Notes: a model not told the origin generated them from the letters alone. Shown: positions 10,169 to 20,455, counted from the stretch's first letter. The stretch: 64,000 nt of DNA from Aerococcaceae bacterium DSM 111176 (GCA_015863215.1 JACBXN010000012.1:102715-166714); one strand, 5' to 3'. Made by a program: numbers and translations.

Positions 10169-11329
10169 ATGGCTGGTAAACGCGATTATTATGACGTCCT
10201 CGGCGTATCAAAAGATGCCTCAGAAGCTGAATTAAAGAAAGCATATCGTAAACTGTCTAAACAATATCATCCTGATATTAATCAGGAAGAAGGGGCAGAA
10301 GAGAAATTTAAAGAAGTTACTGAAGCATATGAAGTACTGAGTGACCAACAAAAACGTGCGGCATATGACCAATATGGTCATGCTTCGACAGATCCAAACT
10401 TCGGTGGTGGCGGCTTTGGCGGCGGCTTCGGAGGATTCGGTGGCGGAGGTTATTCTACAGGTGGCTTTGGCGACTTTGAAGATATTTTCAGTACATTCTT
10501 CGGTGGTGGCGGAGGGGCTTCAAGAAACCCTAACGCACCAAGACGTGGAGCGGATTTACAATACCGCATTAAAGTAACTTTTGATGAAGCAATCGCAGGT
10601 AAAGAAACTACCATTCGTTACAATCGTAAAACTGAATGTGCGACTTGTCATGGTTCAGGTGCTAAAGAAGGTACAGAACCAGTAACTTGTTCAAAATGTT
10701 CAGGACGCGGAGCAGTTAATGTAGAACAAAACACACCATTTGGTCGTGTAATGACTCAAACAGTCTGTGATGTATGTCAAGGTACTGGTAAAGAAATCAA
10801 AGAGAAATGTGAAACGTGTCATGGATCAGGAATTACTGAAGAAGCACACTCTGTTAAAGTAAAAGTTCCAGCAGGTGTTGAAGATAATCAACAAATGCGT
10901 CTGTCAGGACAAGGTGAAGCCGGAACAAATGGTGGACCTTATGGTGACTTATATATTGTCTTTGAAGTCGAAGAGAGTGATCTCTTTGACCGTGAGGGTA
11001 CAGAGATTTTCTATGAATTACCAATTTCCTTTGCTCAAGCAGCATTAGGTGATGAAGTTTTAGTGCCAACTGTATCAGGTAAAGTAAAATTAAAAATCCC
11101 TGCAGGAGCGCAAACTGGAACGACATTCCGTATGCGTGGTAAAGGTGCGCCTTCAGTGAATGGAAATCGTATCGGTGACCAACATGTTACTGTGAAGGTA
11201 ATTACACCAAACAAACTGTCATCAAGAGAACGTGAATTGTTTGAAGAGTTAGCTAAAGAATCAGGAGCTGACATTAAAGAACAACAGGATAAGGGTTTTT
11301 TCGGGAAAATGAAAGACATGTTTGATTAA
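10169..11329 (+). CDS. dnaJ: Cochaperone DnaJ (Hsp40, type I)
   Basis: A 386-residue type I J-protein that delivers substrates to DnaK and stimulates its ATPase. The J domain (residues 4-70) contains the essential HPD in KQYHPDI. A Gly/Phe-rich linker follows (about 76-125). Then come four zinc-finger CxxCxGxG repeats ([32 protein letters not shown]) and the C-terminal substrate domains. I start at the ATG at 10169, six bases after AGGAGG; the TTG one codon earlier is too close to that site. No CIRCE element lies between dnaK and dnaJ. A weak promoter (TTGTTT 10095, TATAGA 10116) may give separate expression. Confidence 0.98.
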   Translation: MAGKRDYYDVLGVSKDASEAELKKAYRKLSKQYHPDINQEEGAEEKFKEVTEAYEVLSDQQKRAAYDQYGHASTDPNFGGGGFGGGFGGFGGGGYSTGGFGDFEDIFSTFFGGGGGASRNPNAPRRGADLQYRIKVTFDEAIAGKETTIRYNRKTECATCHGSGAKEGTEPVTCSKCSGRGAVNVEQNTPFGRVMTQTVCDVCQGTGKEIKEKCETCHGSGITEEAHSVKVKVPAGVEDNQQMRLSGQGEAGTNGGPYGDLYIVFEVEESDLFDREGTEIFYELPISFAQAALGDEVLVPTVSGKVKLKIPAGAQTGTTFRMRGKGAPSVNGNRIGDQHVTVKVITPNKLSSRERELFEELAKESGADIKEQQDKGFFGKMKDMFD

Positions 11330-11359
11330 TTCACAGTGCTAATAGTATGTAATAAAACG

Positions 11360-11388
11360 ACGACCTACAGCGATGTAGGTCGTTTTTA
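11360..11388 (+). terminator. Terminator after dnaJ
   Basis: ACGACCTACA (11360-11369), loop GCGA, TGTAGGTCGT (11374-11383), then TTTT: a strong intrinsic terminator. Confidence 0.92.
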
Positions 11389-11500
11389 AGATATTTGGAT
11401 AATATATTGAAAAAAGATTCAGTAATATTTTCAATTTGAATGATTATTTGGTATTATGAACTGTGAGTATTTTTAGATAGAGTTGAGGAAGTGAACGAAT

Positions 11501-13327
11501 TTGAATAAAGAACAAATGCGTGCGCGTCAAGAGAAAATTCGCAATTTTTCAATTATTGCACATATTGACCATGGTAAATCGACATTAGCTGACCGTATTT
11601 TACAGAGTACCCATACTGTAGAAGATCGAGTGATGAAAAATCAGCTATTAGATTCGATGGATCTTGAACGTGAGCGTGGAATTACAATTAAATTGAATGC
11701 CGTTGAGGTAGCGTATAAAGCAAAAGATGGAGAAGATTATATTCTTCACTTGATAGATACACCAGGACACGTCGACTTCACTTACGAGGTTTCTCGTTCG
11801 TTAGCAGCGTGTGAAGGAGCTATTTTAGTTGTGGATGCGGCTCAAGGTATTGAAGCACAGACATTAGCGAATGTTTATTTAGCACTTGATAATGATTTAG
11901 AAATCTTACCAGTGATTAATAAAATTGACTTACCTGCAGCAGATCCGGAACGTGTTCAACAAGATATTGAGGATATAATTGGATTAGATGCTTCTGAAGC
12001 AGTTCATGCCTCTGCAAAAGCAGGTATTGGGATTGATGAAATTTTAGAGCAAATTGTCGAGAAAGTACCAGCTCCGACCGGTGATATTGACAATCCATTA
12101 CAAGCATTAATATTTGACTCAGCCTATGATAATTATCGTGGTGTCGTTCTAAATGTCCGTATTATGGACGGGATGGTTAAACCAGGCGACGAAATTATGA
12201 TGATGAGTAATGGCTCAAAATATGAAGTACTGGAAGTGGGAGTGTTCTCACCAGAAGCAATGCCCCGTGAACACTTGATGGTTGGTGACGTTGGTTATAT
12301 TACAGCAGGAATTAAAAATATCCAAAATACGCGTGTTGGTGATACAATCACTCATGCTAATAACCCAACAGCAGAACCATTAGAGGGTTACCGTCAATTA
12401 AATCCTATGGTCTTTGCTGGATTATACCCAGTAGATTCTTCGGATTATAACGATCTTCGTGAGGCACTAGAGCGTCTTCAATTAAATGATGCTTCCCTAC
12501 AATTTGAAGCAGAGACATCTCAAGCATTAGGTTTTGGATTCCGTACTGGATTTTTAGGACTATTACATATGGATGTTATTCAAGAGCGTCTAGAACGTGA
12601 GTTTAATTTAGATTTAATTATGACTGCACCTTCAGTTATTTATGAAGTTGAAAAAACTGACGGTGAAAAACTCCGTATTGATAATCCATCAGAGATGCCT
12701 GATGCAACTGAAGTTGATAAAGTATTAGAACCTTACGTAAAAGCTGAAATTATGGTACCAAGTGACTATGTTGGTGCGGTTATGGAACTGTGTGAACGTA
12801 AACGTGGTAATTTTGTGACAATGGACTATTTAGATGAATACCGTGTTAATGTCATTTACGAATTACCAATGGCAGAAATTGTTTTTGATTTCTTTGATAA
12901 ACTAAAATCAAATACAAAGGGATACGCATCACTTGATTACGAAGTAATTGGATACCAACAATCAAACTTAGTGAAATTAGATATTTTACTTAATAATGAT
13001 GCAATCGATGCATTCTCAACGATTGTTCACCGTGATTTTGCTTATGAACGCGGTCGTGCACTAGCAAGTAAGTTAAAAGAAATTATTCCACGTCAAATGT
13101 TTGAAGTGCCTGTTCAAGCTGCAATTGGGAACAAAATTATTGCTCGTACTACGATTAAAGCTTACCGTAAAGACGTAACGGCTAAACTATACGGTGGTGA
13201 CGTTTCACGTCGTAAGAAATTATTAGAGAAACAAAAACAAGGTAAAAAACGTATGAAATCTGTTGGTAGTGTGGAAATTCCACAAGAAGCCTTTATGGCA
13301 GTTCTGTCAATGGACGAAGATGATTAA
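11501..13327 (+). CDS. lepA: Elongation factor 4 (LepA)
   Basis: A 608-residue translational GTPase (back-translocase, also linked to 30S assembly). The G domain has AHIDHGKST, the DTPGH motif and NKIDLP. Domains resembling EF-G II, III and V follow, and the LepA-specific C-terminal block contains [17 protein letters not shown]. The start is TTG at 11501, with GAGGAAG 12 bases upstream; the next ATG (11516) is 27 bases from that site and would cut the conserved N-terminal segment. An extended -10 (TGG-TATTAT at 11449-11457) lies upstream. Confidence 0.97.
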   Translation: MNKEQMRARQEKIRNFSIIAHIDHGKSTLADRILQSTHTVEDRVMKNQLLDSMDLERERGITIKLNAVEVAYKAKDGEDYILHLIDTPGHVDFTYEVSRSLAACEGAILVVDAAQGIEAQTLANVYLALDNDLEILPVINKIDLPAADPERVQQDIEDIIGLDASEAVHASAKAGIGIDEILEQIVEKVPAPTGDIDNPLQALIFDSAYDNYRGVVLNVRIMDGMVKPGDEIMMMSNGSKYEVLEVGVFSPEAMPREHLMVGDVGYITAGIKNIQNTRVGDTITHANNPTAEPLEGYRQLNPMVFAGLYPVDSSDYNDLREALERLQLNDASLQFEAETSQALGFGFRTGFLGLLHMDVIQERLEREFNLDLIMTAPSVIYEVEKTDGEKLRIDNPSEMPDATEVDKVLEPYVKAEIMVPSDYVGAVMELCERKRGNFVTMDYLDEYRVNVIYELPMAEIVFDFFDKLKSNTKGYASLDYEVIGYQQSNLVKLDILLNNDAIDAFSTIVHRDFAYERGRALASKLKEIIPRQMFEVPVQAAIGNKIIARTTIKAYRKDVTAKLYGGDVSRRKKLLEKQKQGKKRMKSVGSVEIPQEAFMAVLSMDEDD

Positions 13328-13337
13328 AAATCACTAA

Positions 13338-13368
13338 AGAGTTAATGTCTGACATTAGCTCTTTTTTT
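13338..13368 (+). terminator. Terminator after lepA
   Basis: AGAGTTAATGT (13338-13348), loop CTG, ACATTAGCTCT (13352-13362), then seven T. Confidence 0.92.
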
Positions 13369-13486
13369 ATAACCTAAATGTAACTATATCGCGAATTAGA
13401 CTCCAAAATACTATAAGTAAGCGAATAGTTAAAGGTTTTGAATGCGTGAACAAGGTTGTAAATTCAAGCTTTCAGAGTGCTTTCTT

Positions 13487-13515
13487 TTGCCATCATTTAT
13501 ACTTTGTGCAATAAT
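13487..13515 (+). promoter_or_regulatory. Promoter of the secreted-protein gene
   Basis: TTGCCA (13487-13492), 17-bp spacer, AATAAT (13510-13515) with an extended -10 TGC. It lies 30 bp before the start codon. The stretch 13369-13486 shows nothing else I can name. Confidence 0.65.
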
Positions 13516-13545
13516 GGAATTAATAAACTGAAAGGAAGATGTATA

Positions 13546-14718
13546 ATGAAAAAGTTTAGCAAATGGCTATCAGCAATCGTTTTAGCATTTTTATTTTTAT
13601 CTAGCACTTTATCAGTAGGCGCTCAAGCTGATTGGGGGACTGTTTTACAGAATATCAATGAAGCAAGTCAAACAGTACAATCAATGTCAGGAACTGGAGA
13701 TTTATCATTTAATGTAACAGCTGAAGGGGAAGAACAAGCATCTGGTCAATTCGCATTAGATTTCAGATATAATGTTGATCCTCGTTTTAGTGGTGATGTA
13801 TCATTAGATGGTACAACTTCGTTTGCTGTTCCAGAATATGATGATGAGTGGAACGTTGTAGCAACTAATATGGAAGAGGAAGCAGTACAAGTTTCTGCAA
13901 CAATTCTTGAAGGAATTGTTTATGCCTTTGATGGTTCTACTTGGACAGTTGAAGAATTAGGTGAAACAGAATACGAAGTTTCTGAAGAAATTCACACAGC
14001 TGTTAATGAAGCTGCCGCAAACCAAACGGAAGTAACAGAAGATATGGTTGCTTTCTATGAGAAATACTTCGATTTATCTGAAACAGATACAGATTATGTC
14101 TTTGCATTAAAACCAGATATTAATACAGATGAATTATGGGCTGACTTACAAGAAGTTTCTGGTGAAGACTTAGAATCAATCAAACAAACAGCAATTGATG
14201 AATCGATTGCAAGCATGGAAGAATCAACAGGTCAACCTGTACCTGAAGAAGAACGTGCAATGTTTGAACAAATGTACGATCAATCATTTGATTTAGGATT
14301 AAGCTTATTACAAAACTTAACGATTTCTTATAATAAAGACAATTATATGATTTCAGCAATTTCATTTGATTTAGATATTTCAGCAGAAGATATCGCTGGA
14401 TTATACGGTGAAGATGTGAATGCAGAAGATTTAGGACAATTCCAAATTACTGCTGCATTAAACTTAGCATTTGCTGACCATGGTCAAACATTTGATATTC
14501 AAGTTCCAGCGGATGCACCAACATTTACTGAATCAACAGAAGAATCATCAGCTGTGTCTGAAGAAATTACAGATCCAGAGCCAGAAGAAAGTTCTGAAAC
14601 AACAACTGAGGAAACAACTGAAACAGAATCAGCACCAGAATCAAGTTCTGATGAGTCAGGAGCAAATGGTCCTGCAGGAGCAGATTTATTTAACCCATCA
14701 GATGATTCAGAAGAGTAA
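13546..14718 (+). CDS. Secreted protein of unknown function (possibly DUF6612-like)
   Basis: A 390-residue exported protein. It has a clear signal peptide (KK, hydrophobic core, likely cleavage after VGAQA near residue 28) with no lipobox cysteine. The mature part starts with helical NINEASQTVQSMSGTGDLS and alternates beta-rich stretches, which reminds me of LolA/LppX-fold lipoproteins such as DUF6612. The last ~60 residues are a low-complexity Ser/Thr/Glu tail with no LPxTG motif or membrane anchor. The ATG at 13546 follows AAAGGAAG. The gene stands alone with its own promoter and terminator. The family placement is a weak inference. Confidence 0.75.
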   Translation: MKKFSKWLSAIVLAFLFLSSTLSVGAQADWGTVLQNINEASQTVQSMSGTGDLSFNVTAEGEEQASGQFALDFRYNVDPRFSGDVSLDGTTSFAVPEYDDEWNVVATNMEEEAVQVSATILEGIVYAFDGSTWTVEELGETEYEVSEEIHTAVNEAAANQTEVTEDMVAFYEKYFDLSETDTDYVFALKPDINTDELWADLQEVSGEDLESIKQTAIDESIASMEESTGQPVPEEERAMFEQMYDQSFDLGLSLLQNLTISYNKDNYMISAISFDLDISAEDIAGLYGEDVNAEDLGQFQITAALNLAFADHGQTFDIQVPADAPTFTESTEESSAVSEEITDPEPEESSETTTEETTETESAPESSSDESGANGPAGADLFNPSDDSEE

Positions 14719-14739
14719 TTGAATTAAATAATTAGAATA

Positions 14740-14767
14740 AAGAGCCGGCTAGTCTGGCTCTTTTTTG
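14740..14767 (+). terminator. Terminator after the secreted-protein gene
   Basis: AAGAGCCGG-type stem (14740-14748) pairs with CTGGCTCTT (14754-14762) and is followed by T6. Confidence 0.85.
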
Positions 14768-14825
14768 ATTGGACAGCTCTTTTTATAGATTGTAGAATAC
14801 TTTTTGAAATTTCAATGTAGATACT

Positions 14826-14853
14826 TTGGCGCATAGCTGATTCATGTTATAAT
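14826..14853 (+). promoter_or_regulatory. Promoter of ypiA-reoY-cca-dinG
   Basis: TTGGCG (14826-14831), 16-bp spacer, TATAAT (14848-14853) with an extended -10 TGT (14845-14847). Confidence 0.8.
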
Positions 14854-14876
14854 ATCATCAATGAGGAGGGCTGATT

Positions 14877-16169
14877 TTGGATAATATATTAGTAGAAAAC
14901 TATCAAGAAGAATCAAATGAAGAGATTAAACAATCGATGGTTGAAGAATGGATGAATGAAGCCCATTATAACGAGCAAAGATACGAACAATTAATCGGCT
15001 TTGCTGATTTTTATTTTTCTTTAGGATATCAAGAATTTGCCTTAATGATCTACTTAAGATTACAAACAATCGAACCAGGGCATCATATTGTATACCGAAT
15101 TGCGAAAACTTATGCTCATGTTTACGAGTATGAAGAAGCATTAAAATGGTTCAACTTACTACCTGAGGAAAATCAATCTAAGGAAATAGTAATGGAACAG
15201 ATTGATTGGTTACTTGAATTGGATCAACAAGAAATAGCGCGCGACCGCTTAACAAAATTGATTCAAGATGAACCGACTTTTGGTCCGCCGTATTTTAAAT
15301 TATCAACCTTACATGAAATGGCGGGGGATTTAACAAGGGCAATTTACTTTGTTCAAGCTGTTTATGACTATTTTACAGATGATGCTGAGAGACATTTAGC
15401 CAGGCAACAATTAATTCAATTGAAATTGCAACAAGAACAAATTGAATTAAAAGATATTCGACAACTATTACTAGATGAAACATTACCTCTTAGAGATAGT
15501 ATGGATTACTTCTTGTTAGCAAAGATGTATCAATTAGCTAATGAAACGGATAAAGCCATCGAGGCAAGTCAAAAGTCAATCGAATTAGACCCTGATAACA
15601 GTTCAGCTGGTTTATTACTAGTGGAATTAACTGGCGAGGGGACAAATGATCAATTTGAAGAATCACTGCAATGGTTTGAAGAAAAGATTCCAGAGAGTGA
15701 AATGTCACCCATTGAAATTGCTGAAATGGCGCAGTCGAATCAACAATTAGATTTAGAAATGGTCCAACGCTTAGAAGGGTACTTTGCCTACACATCGGAT
15801 GTTGAAGAGCAGTACCGTATTGTTTCACTCGTATTAAATTATTATATCGATACAGGTGACATCGAGGCATTTGAATCATTTTTAAATAATCAAGCATTGG
15901 CATATTTTATGGAAGAGGAACTAGGGTATTTTATCGGGAAAAATAAGTATGCTACTCACAACTATGATGAAGCGATTGATTATTTTGAAGCTGCATTAGA
16001 TTATTTGGTACCTGAAATAGATTTAGTTGAATTACTTGTTAAGTCATTAGAAAAAGCAGGAGAACGTAAAGCTGCCTATGACTTAGCAGAGAAATATCAA
16101 GACAGTGATTATCAAACAAATTATATTCAGGAAATACTTGAAGGAGATAATAATGAGTTCATTGAATGA
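14877..16169 (+). CDS. ypiA: Tetratricopeptide-repeat protein, YpiA type
   Basis: A 430-residue cytoplasmic protein made almost wholly of TPR-like helical pairs, with no signal peptide. Examples are NEQRYEQLIGFADFYFSLGY, AKTYAHVYEYEEALKWF, LAKMYQLANETDKAIEASQ and KYATHNYDEAIDYFEAAL. The length and the partner downstream (a YpiB/ReoY homologue, overlapping by 17 bp) match B. subtilis ypiA-ypiB. TPR folds bind proteins, so an adaptor role next to ReoY is plausible but inferred. The start is TTG at 14877, seven bases after AGGAGG. Confidence 0.88.
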   Translation: MDNILVENYQEESNEEIKQSMVEEWMNEAHYNEQRYEQLIGFADFYFSLGYQEFALMIYLRLQTIEPGHHIVYRIAKTYAHVYEYEEALKWFNLLPEENQSKEIVMEQIDWLLELDQQEIARDRLTKLIQDEPTFGPPYFKLSTLHEMAGDLTRAIYFVQAVYDYFTDDAERHLARQQLIQLKLQQEQIELKDIRQLLLDETLPLRDSMDYFLLAKMYQLANETDKAIEASQKSIELDPDNSSAGLLLVELTGEGTNDQFEESLQWFEEKIPESEMSPIEIAEMAQSNQQLDLEMVQRLEGYFAYTSDVEEQYRIVSLVLNYYIDTGDIEAFESFLNNQALAYFMEEELGYFIGKNKYATHNYDEAIDYFEAALDYLVPEIDLVELLVKSLEKAGERKAAYDLAEKYQDSDYQTNYIQEILEGDNNEFIE

Positions 16170-16701
16170 TTTAAAACGTGAGTTCATCCGTCGTATCCTT
16201 GATAAGTATCGACACGATGACCGAGGAATTAATTATTTATTAAAATTCATATTAGAGCATGATGAACTGTTAAATAATATAGAATTCACGCATCAGAGTA
16301 ATTACGCTCCGCGAGGTCTCTATATTTCATTTTTGCTTGATGGAGAACAGCCATTTGTCTATTTTAAGAATGAATTGGCCTACTTTTATCAAGAGCAAGC
16401 ATTCCATGACTTACGTCTGCACCAGCAGGAAAAGTATTACATCGAAATTGTATTACCTGAACGTGATTTAGATGACTTACATAGTCAATTAATCGTTGAA
16501 AATCCATACTCACCTGATTATATTGATTATCAAAATCAAATGGATTCTTATTTAGATCATTTGACCGAAAGTGTCTATATACATAAATTAGAACAACAAA
16601 TTAATGAAGCGCTAGATACCCAAGATTTTGCCCGTATGGATGAATTAGTTCTGGACCTAGAGCGTTACAGAGGAGAAGTAAATGATTATCGAACTAAATA
16701 A
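16153..16701 (+). CDS. reoY: ReoY/YpiB family protein (UPF0302)
   Basis: A 182-residue cytoplasmic protein of the UPF0302 family (YpiB in B. subtilis, about 179 residues). Conserved stretches are IRRILDKYRHDDRGINYLL in the N-terminal part, RGLYISFLLDGEQPF, and a C-terminal YIHKLEQQINEALDTQD segment. In Listeria the homologue ReoY works with ReoM so that ClpCP degrades MurA, which tunes peptidoglycan synthesis. That function is carried over from the family, not shown here. The ATG at 16153 follows AAGGAGAT and overlaps the ypiA end; the cca start overlaps this gene's stop by 20 bp. The tight packing suggests co-translation. Confidence 0.88.
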   Translation: MSSLNDLKREFIRRILDKYRHDDRGINYLLKFILEHDELLNNIEFTHQSNYAPRGLYISFLLDGEQPFVYFKNELAYFYQEQAFHDLRLHQQEKYYIEIVLPERDLDDLHSQLIVENPYSPDYIDYQNQMDSYLDHLTESVYIHKLEQQINEALDTQDFARMDELVLDLERYRGEVNDYRTK

Positions 16702-17911
16702 TCCTTTTTTTAAACAGGCTTTACCCATTTTAGAACAAATTGAGTCTCATGGATATGAGGCTTATTTTGTTGGTGGCTCAGTACGTGATTACCTATTATC
16801 TTTAGAAATTCATGATATTGATATTGCAACAAGCGCCACCCCTGAAGAAATAAAATCGATTTTTCCCGTGACCATTGATGTTGGTATTGAACATGGTACT
16901 GTTATCGTGAGATATCAGGGGGAATCTTATGAGATTACTACATTCCGTGTTGAGGGAAAATATTCTGATTTTAGAAGACCGGATAAAGTCGATTTTGTTA
17001 GAAATTTAGAAGAAGATACATTACGCCGAGATTTTACGATTAATGCACTCGCTATTGACAAAGAGGGTCAAGTTTATGATTATCATGGCGGAATGATTGA
17101 TTTAAGGAATGAATTAATTCGTGCAGTAGGAGTGCCGACAGAACGTTTTAATGAAGATGCTTTACGCATGCTTCGAGCGATTCGTTTTGCTTCACAGTTA
17201 GGCTTTGAAATTGATGAAACGACCATGAGTGCAATTCAGGAATTAGCCCCTTTAATAGAAAAGATAGCGATGGAACGTATTTTAATTGAATTCACAAAAT
17301 TTCTTAAAGGGAATTTCTTCAGACAACAAAGTCATACATTAATTACGAGTCGTTTATATCACTATTTACCCATTCCCGAATACATTGAGATTGACAATCT
17401 AGTCGCTCAGCTGAATCATGATTTTACACCCTATGAAGAAAAGCAAGTAGAAAAATCAGATGTCTTAGTTTGGGGAAGTTTACTCTACCATTTAGGGAGT
17501 AGGACTGAGCAAGAGGAACGCCAATTAATGAGACAATGGAAACAGAGTAACGAAATAATCCAGCAAGCGATGACATTTAAGGAGTTACGCCAGATGTCAT
17601 TAGATGAGGTACTAACGCCTGTTCATTTATATCGTTATGACTCACATTTATTAAAATTATTGGAAGAATTTTATATGAACCATGGTCAATTGATTGAACC
17701 TTTAATTTCAAAACAATTAAATCAATTGCCCATTCAAACAAGACAAGAAATTAATATGAATGGGCAACAATTGATGGAGATATTGGGTATGGAGCGTGGC
17801 GGACCTATTCTAGGTCAATTAATCGCTGAAATTGAATTGGAAATAGTGAACTCAAAACTGGCGAACAATTACGAGGAAATAAAAAATTATGTGCAATTAA
17901 AGGCACTATAG
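16682..17911 (+). CDS. cca: CCA-adding tRNA nucleotidyltransferase
   Basis: A 409-residue class II tRNA nucleotidyltransferase that adds or repairs the 3' CCA of tRNAs from CTP and ATP. The catalytic head has YFVGGSVRDYLL, then DIDIATSA with the two metal-binding aspartates. RRDFTINALA and the nucleotide-selecting EDALRMLRAIRFASQLGF follow. The length fits the Gram-positive form (about 400). The start overlaps reoY and is preceded by AGAGGAGAAG. It is third in the ypiA-reoY-cca-dinG unit. Confidence 0.96.
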   Translation: MIIELNNPFFKQALPILEQIESHGYEAYFVGGSVRDYLLSLEIHDIDIATSATPEEIKSIFPVTIDVGIEHGTVIVRYQGESYEITTFRVEGKYSDFRRPDKVDFVRNLEEDTLRRDFTINALAIDKEGQVYDYHGGMIDLRNELIRAVGVPTERFNEDALRMLRAIRFASQLGFEIDETTMSAIQELAPLIEKIAMERILIEFTKFLKGNFFRQQSHTLITSRLYHYLPIPEYIEIDNLVAQLNHDFTPYEEKQVEKSDVLVWGSLLYHLGSRTEQEERQLMRQWKQSNEIIQQAMTFKELRQMSLDEVLTPVHLYRYDSHLLKLLEEFYMNHGQLIEPLISKQLNQLPIQTRQEINMNGQQLMEILGMERGGPILGQLIAEIELEIVNSKLANNYEEIKNYVQLKAL

Positions 17912-17921
17912 GAGGATTGCT

Positions 17922-20429
17922 TTGATTGAAATGACTCAACGTTATACCGTCGTCGATATTGAAGCGACAGGGCCTAATATTGCTGACGGCGATAAAATCA
18001 TTCAAATTGCGGCCATTATTTTTGAAAATAATGAAAAAGTTCAACAATATGAGATGCTTATTAATCCTGAGATACCAATCCCTGCGCAAATTAGTAAATT
18101 AACCGGTATTTACCAAAAAGATGTCGAGAAAGCACCTAAGTTAGAGAGTGTGATTAATCTTTGGTATGAGCGACTGAAAGATTGTATGTTTGTTGGTCAT
18201 AACTTAGCTTTCGATTTGCGCATTATGAAGCAAGTCTTCTCAGATTATGATTTGGATTTTGATCCTATCGCAGTGGATACCTTTATATTAAGTAAAATTT
18301 TATATCCAACATCAAAGGGTTACGGCTTATCTGATTTAGCAGATGTATTTGGTATTGAATTAATTGATGCGCATAATGCACTCGTAGATGCTTCGTTTAC
18401 AGCTGCCTTAGTTAATCAACTGGCTCAATCCGTTAAAAATTTAGAAGTGAATTGTTCAGACGCGCTAATAACTTATGCGAAGTATTTGCCTTATAATGAA
18501 TCTCTATTTTTCGAGCAACCGGATCTATTTATTAATCAAGAAGTCTTCGCTGATCTTACAGAATCGAGCCATAACATTGTTACCGAAGAAAAGGACCAAT
18601 TACTCGGGCAATATTTAATTGAAGAATGGGCGAACCACAAACATCTTGTCGTTGAAGATGCTGTCTACCCGATTCAACCTAGTATTAAAATGCAAGTTGT
18701 CCAAGAAAGCATGAATACAAACCCAACATTATTTGTAAGTCAACCAGGAGTGGAAACAGATCGATATTACCACCATTTACAATTAATAAGTGATCAAAAA
18801 GTTGTGTATTTGAAGTATGGGGATGCTTATCTTAATGTAGATTTAGTTGAAGCGATTCGGGAGAAAATGAATCCGAGTTTGTTAAATCAAACAGAATTGA
18901 TTACTTGGATGGCGGTTATTCGATTTAAATCATCCACTCAAACTTTTGATACGACTGAAATTAATCATGAACACAAGATTAAGCCATTATTATTGAAATT
19001 ACGCAAACAGTTAAATATTAAAGGTTTAAAAAATAAAACATACCGTAAACAATTTAAACGAGCTCAAAAAGCAGATTTAATTATTTTATCTTATAATTCT
19101 TTACTTTATTATTGGAGACAAAATTTACTGACGGAATTATTTTCCGATTTCCGTCAAATTATATTTGAAGATGGAGAAGATTTATTATCGGCTGGCTTTA
19201 ATATTCAACAAAAAACAATTGCTCTGTCTGCGGTATTCACACAAATACAGTCAATATATGATCAATTGAAATTTGAATGGGTACAAACAAATTCTGAACA
19301 ATCTCAGTTACTTGAAATACTCCAACAGATAACATCATTGATAAATGATCTTAATTTGTTACTTGAGAAAGAGTCATTAAAAGATACTTCAGCAACGAAT
19401 CGCATTCATCAATTTGTTTCTAATCAAAATGAACAAATGGTTCAAACGCTCAATCAATTACTCACACTCAGTGATAAAACCATCAATTTAGTGAATCACC
19501 TTTCAGTAAAAGAGAGTGTTTGTTCTGTATTAACCGATTTTAATCAGGCGTTACACTTGTTTAATAGTAACGACAAGGAATATTTCTGGTCAGTAAGGGG
19601 TCAGATTTTAAATAATCGTTTATACCATATTGAGTTAATTGCGAATGCCCATGAATTTGATGGCCAATTTTGGATAGATATCTCAAAGAATTATCACTAT
19701 TTATTGTTTAGTCCTGGTAATTTTAATTATAAAGAGCATTATGGCTTGTATTCGAATCTAGGGAAACCAGACGTTAAGTATATTCCATTAACTAAAGCGA
19801 AATACGAACAAACGACAATGAAAATTCCAGCCGAATACATTCCGGTAGAGACAGATAATGTGAATGTTGAGTTAACAAATTTAACGAATCAATTGATTGA
19901 AGACGAAAAAGCCGATCAATATTTGATTATCGTCAATCATAAAGAGGCAATCTCTGATTTATACCATCAATTAATGAATACACCGGGAATTTTTGATCAT
20001 TATTTAATTCAAGCTAAAGGTCATCATGGTAGTGTTAGACGCATGATTAACCGAGTTAAGGATGAAGAGAAATTCTTATTAATCTTATCACTGAATGATT
20101 TGGAAAAAAATAATGTCTACCAATTGCCAGAAGATATGCACGTCGTTCTACAAAAGTTGCCATTTTACTCACCAGAGTATCCTAGATTAAAGGCACTAAA
20201 TGAGAATGAAGAGGACAGTCAAATTGTATTTGAGGAAGTGAATCTACCTCTGATGATACAAAGACTGAAAGGGTTGCTCTCTATATTAGGCATGAAACAG
20301 CATTATTATTTAATGGATGAGCGTATTTTTACAAGATTTTATTCAAGACAAGTTCAAAATAATTTAAAACCGATTATATTGTTTAAGATGGCACTATTAG
20401 ATACAAATTCTGATGATTTGATTGAATAA
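17922..20429 (+). CDS. dinG: DinG-like protein: intact DEDDh exonuclease, degenerate helicase
   Basis: An 835-residue protein with the DinG layout of Gram-positives. Residues 5-170 are an epsilon-like 3'-5' exonuclease domain with all DEDDh residues in place (VVDIEATG, GHNLAFDL, AHNALVDA). The remaining ~660 residues align with the DinG superfamily-2 helicase but have lost its machinery. Where Walker A (GTGTGKS) should be I read QPGVETDR. DEAH is replaced by EDGE in IIFEDGEDLL. There is no Fe-S cysteine group. Motif VI (QGxGRxIR) reads RLKGLLSILG. The landmarks LPFYSPEYP and LMDERIFTRFY near the end still show the ancestry. It is probably a nuclease with a structural former-helicase part. The TTG start is six bases after GGAGG. 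Confidence 0.9.
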   Translation: MIEMTQRYTVVDIEATGPNIADGDKIIQIAAIIFENNEKVQQYEMLINPEIPIPAQISKLTGIYQKDVEKAPKLESVINLWYERLKDCMFVGHNLAFDLRIMKQVFSDYDLDFDPIAVDTFILSKILYPTSKGYGLSDLADVFGIELIDAHNALVDASFTAALVNQLAQSVKNLEVNCSDALITYAKYLPYNESLFFEQPDLFINQEVFADLTESSHNIVTEEKDQLLGQYLIEEWANHKHLVVEDAVYPIQPSIKMQVVQESMNTNPTLFVSQPGVETDRYYHHLQLISDQKVVYLKYGDAYLNVDLVEAIREKMNPSLLNQTELITWMAVIRFKSSTQTFDTTEINHEHKIKPLLLKLRKQLNIKGLKNKTYRKQFKRAQKADLIILSYNSLLYYWRQNLLTELFSDFRQIIFEDGEDLLSAGFNIQQKTIALSAVFTQIQSIYDQLKFEWVQTNSEQSQLLEILQQITSLINDLNLLLEKESLKDTSATNRIHQFVSNQNEQMVQTLNQLLTLSDKTINLVNHLSVKESVCSVLTDFNQALHLFNSNDKEYFWSVRGQILNNRLYHIELIANAHEFDGQFWIDISKNYHYLLFSPGNFNYKEHYGLYSNLGKPDVKYIPLTKAKYEQTTMKIPAEYIPVETDNVNVELTNLTNQLIEDEKADQYLIIVNHKEAISDLYHQLMNTPGIFDHYLIQAKGHHGSVRRMINRVKDEEKFLLILSLNDLEKNNVYQLPEDMHVVLQKLPFYSPEYPRLKALNENEEDSQIVFEEVNLPLMIQRLKGLLSILGMKQHYYLMDERIFTRFYSRQVQNNLKPIILFKMALLDTNSDDLIE

Positions 20430-20455
20430 TTATTTTATGAAATTCGTTTGAATTG

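Noticed and set aside
14471..14722. Gln-rich 83-residue frame inside the secreted-protein gene
   Set aside because: It is a +1 shadow of the Ser/Glu repeat tail with no start signals of its own.
15538..15903. 121-residue minus-strand frame opposite ypiA
   Set aside because: Antisense shadow; ypiA has clear TPR motifs and a good ribosome site, and this frame has neither.
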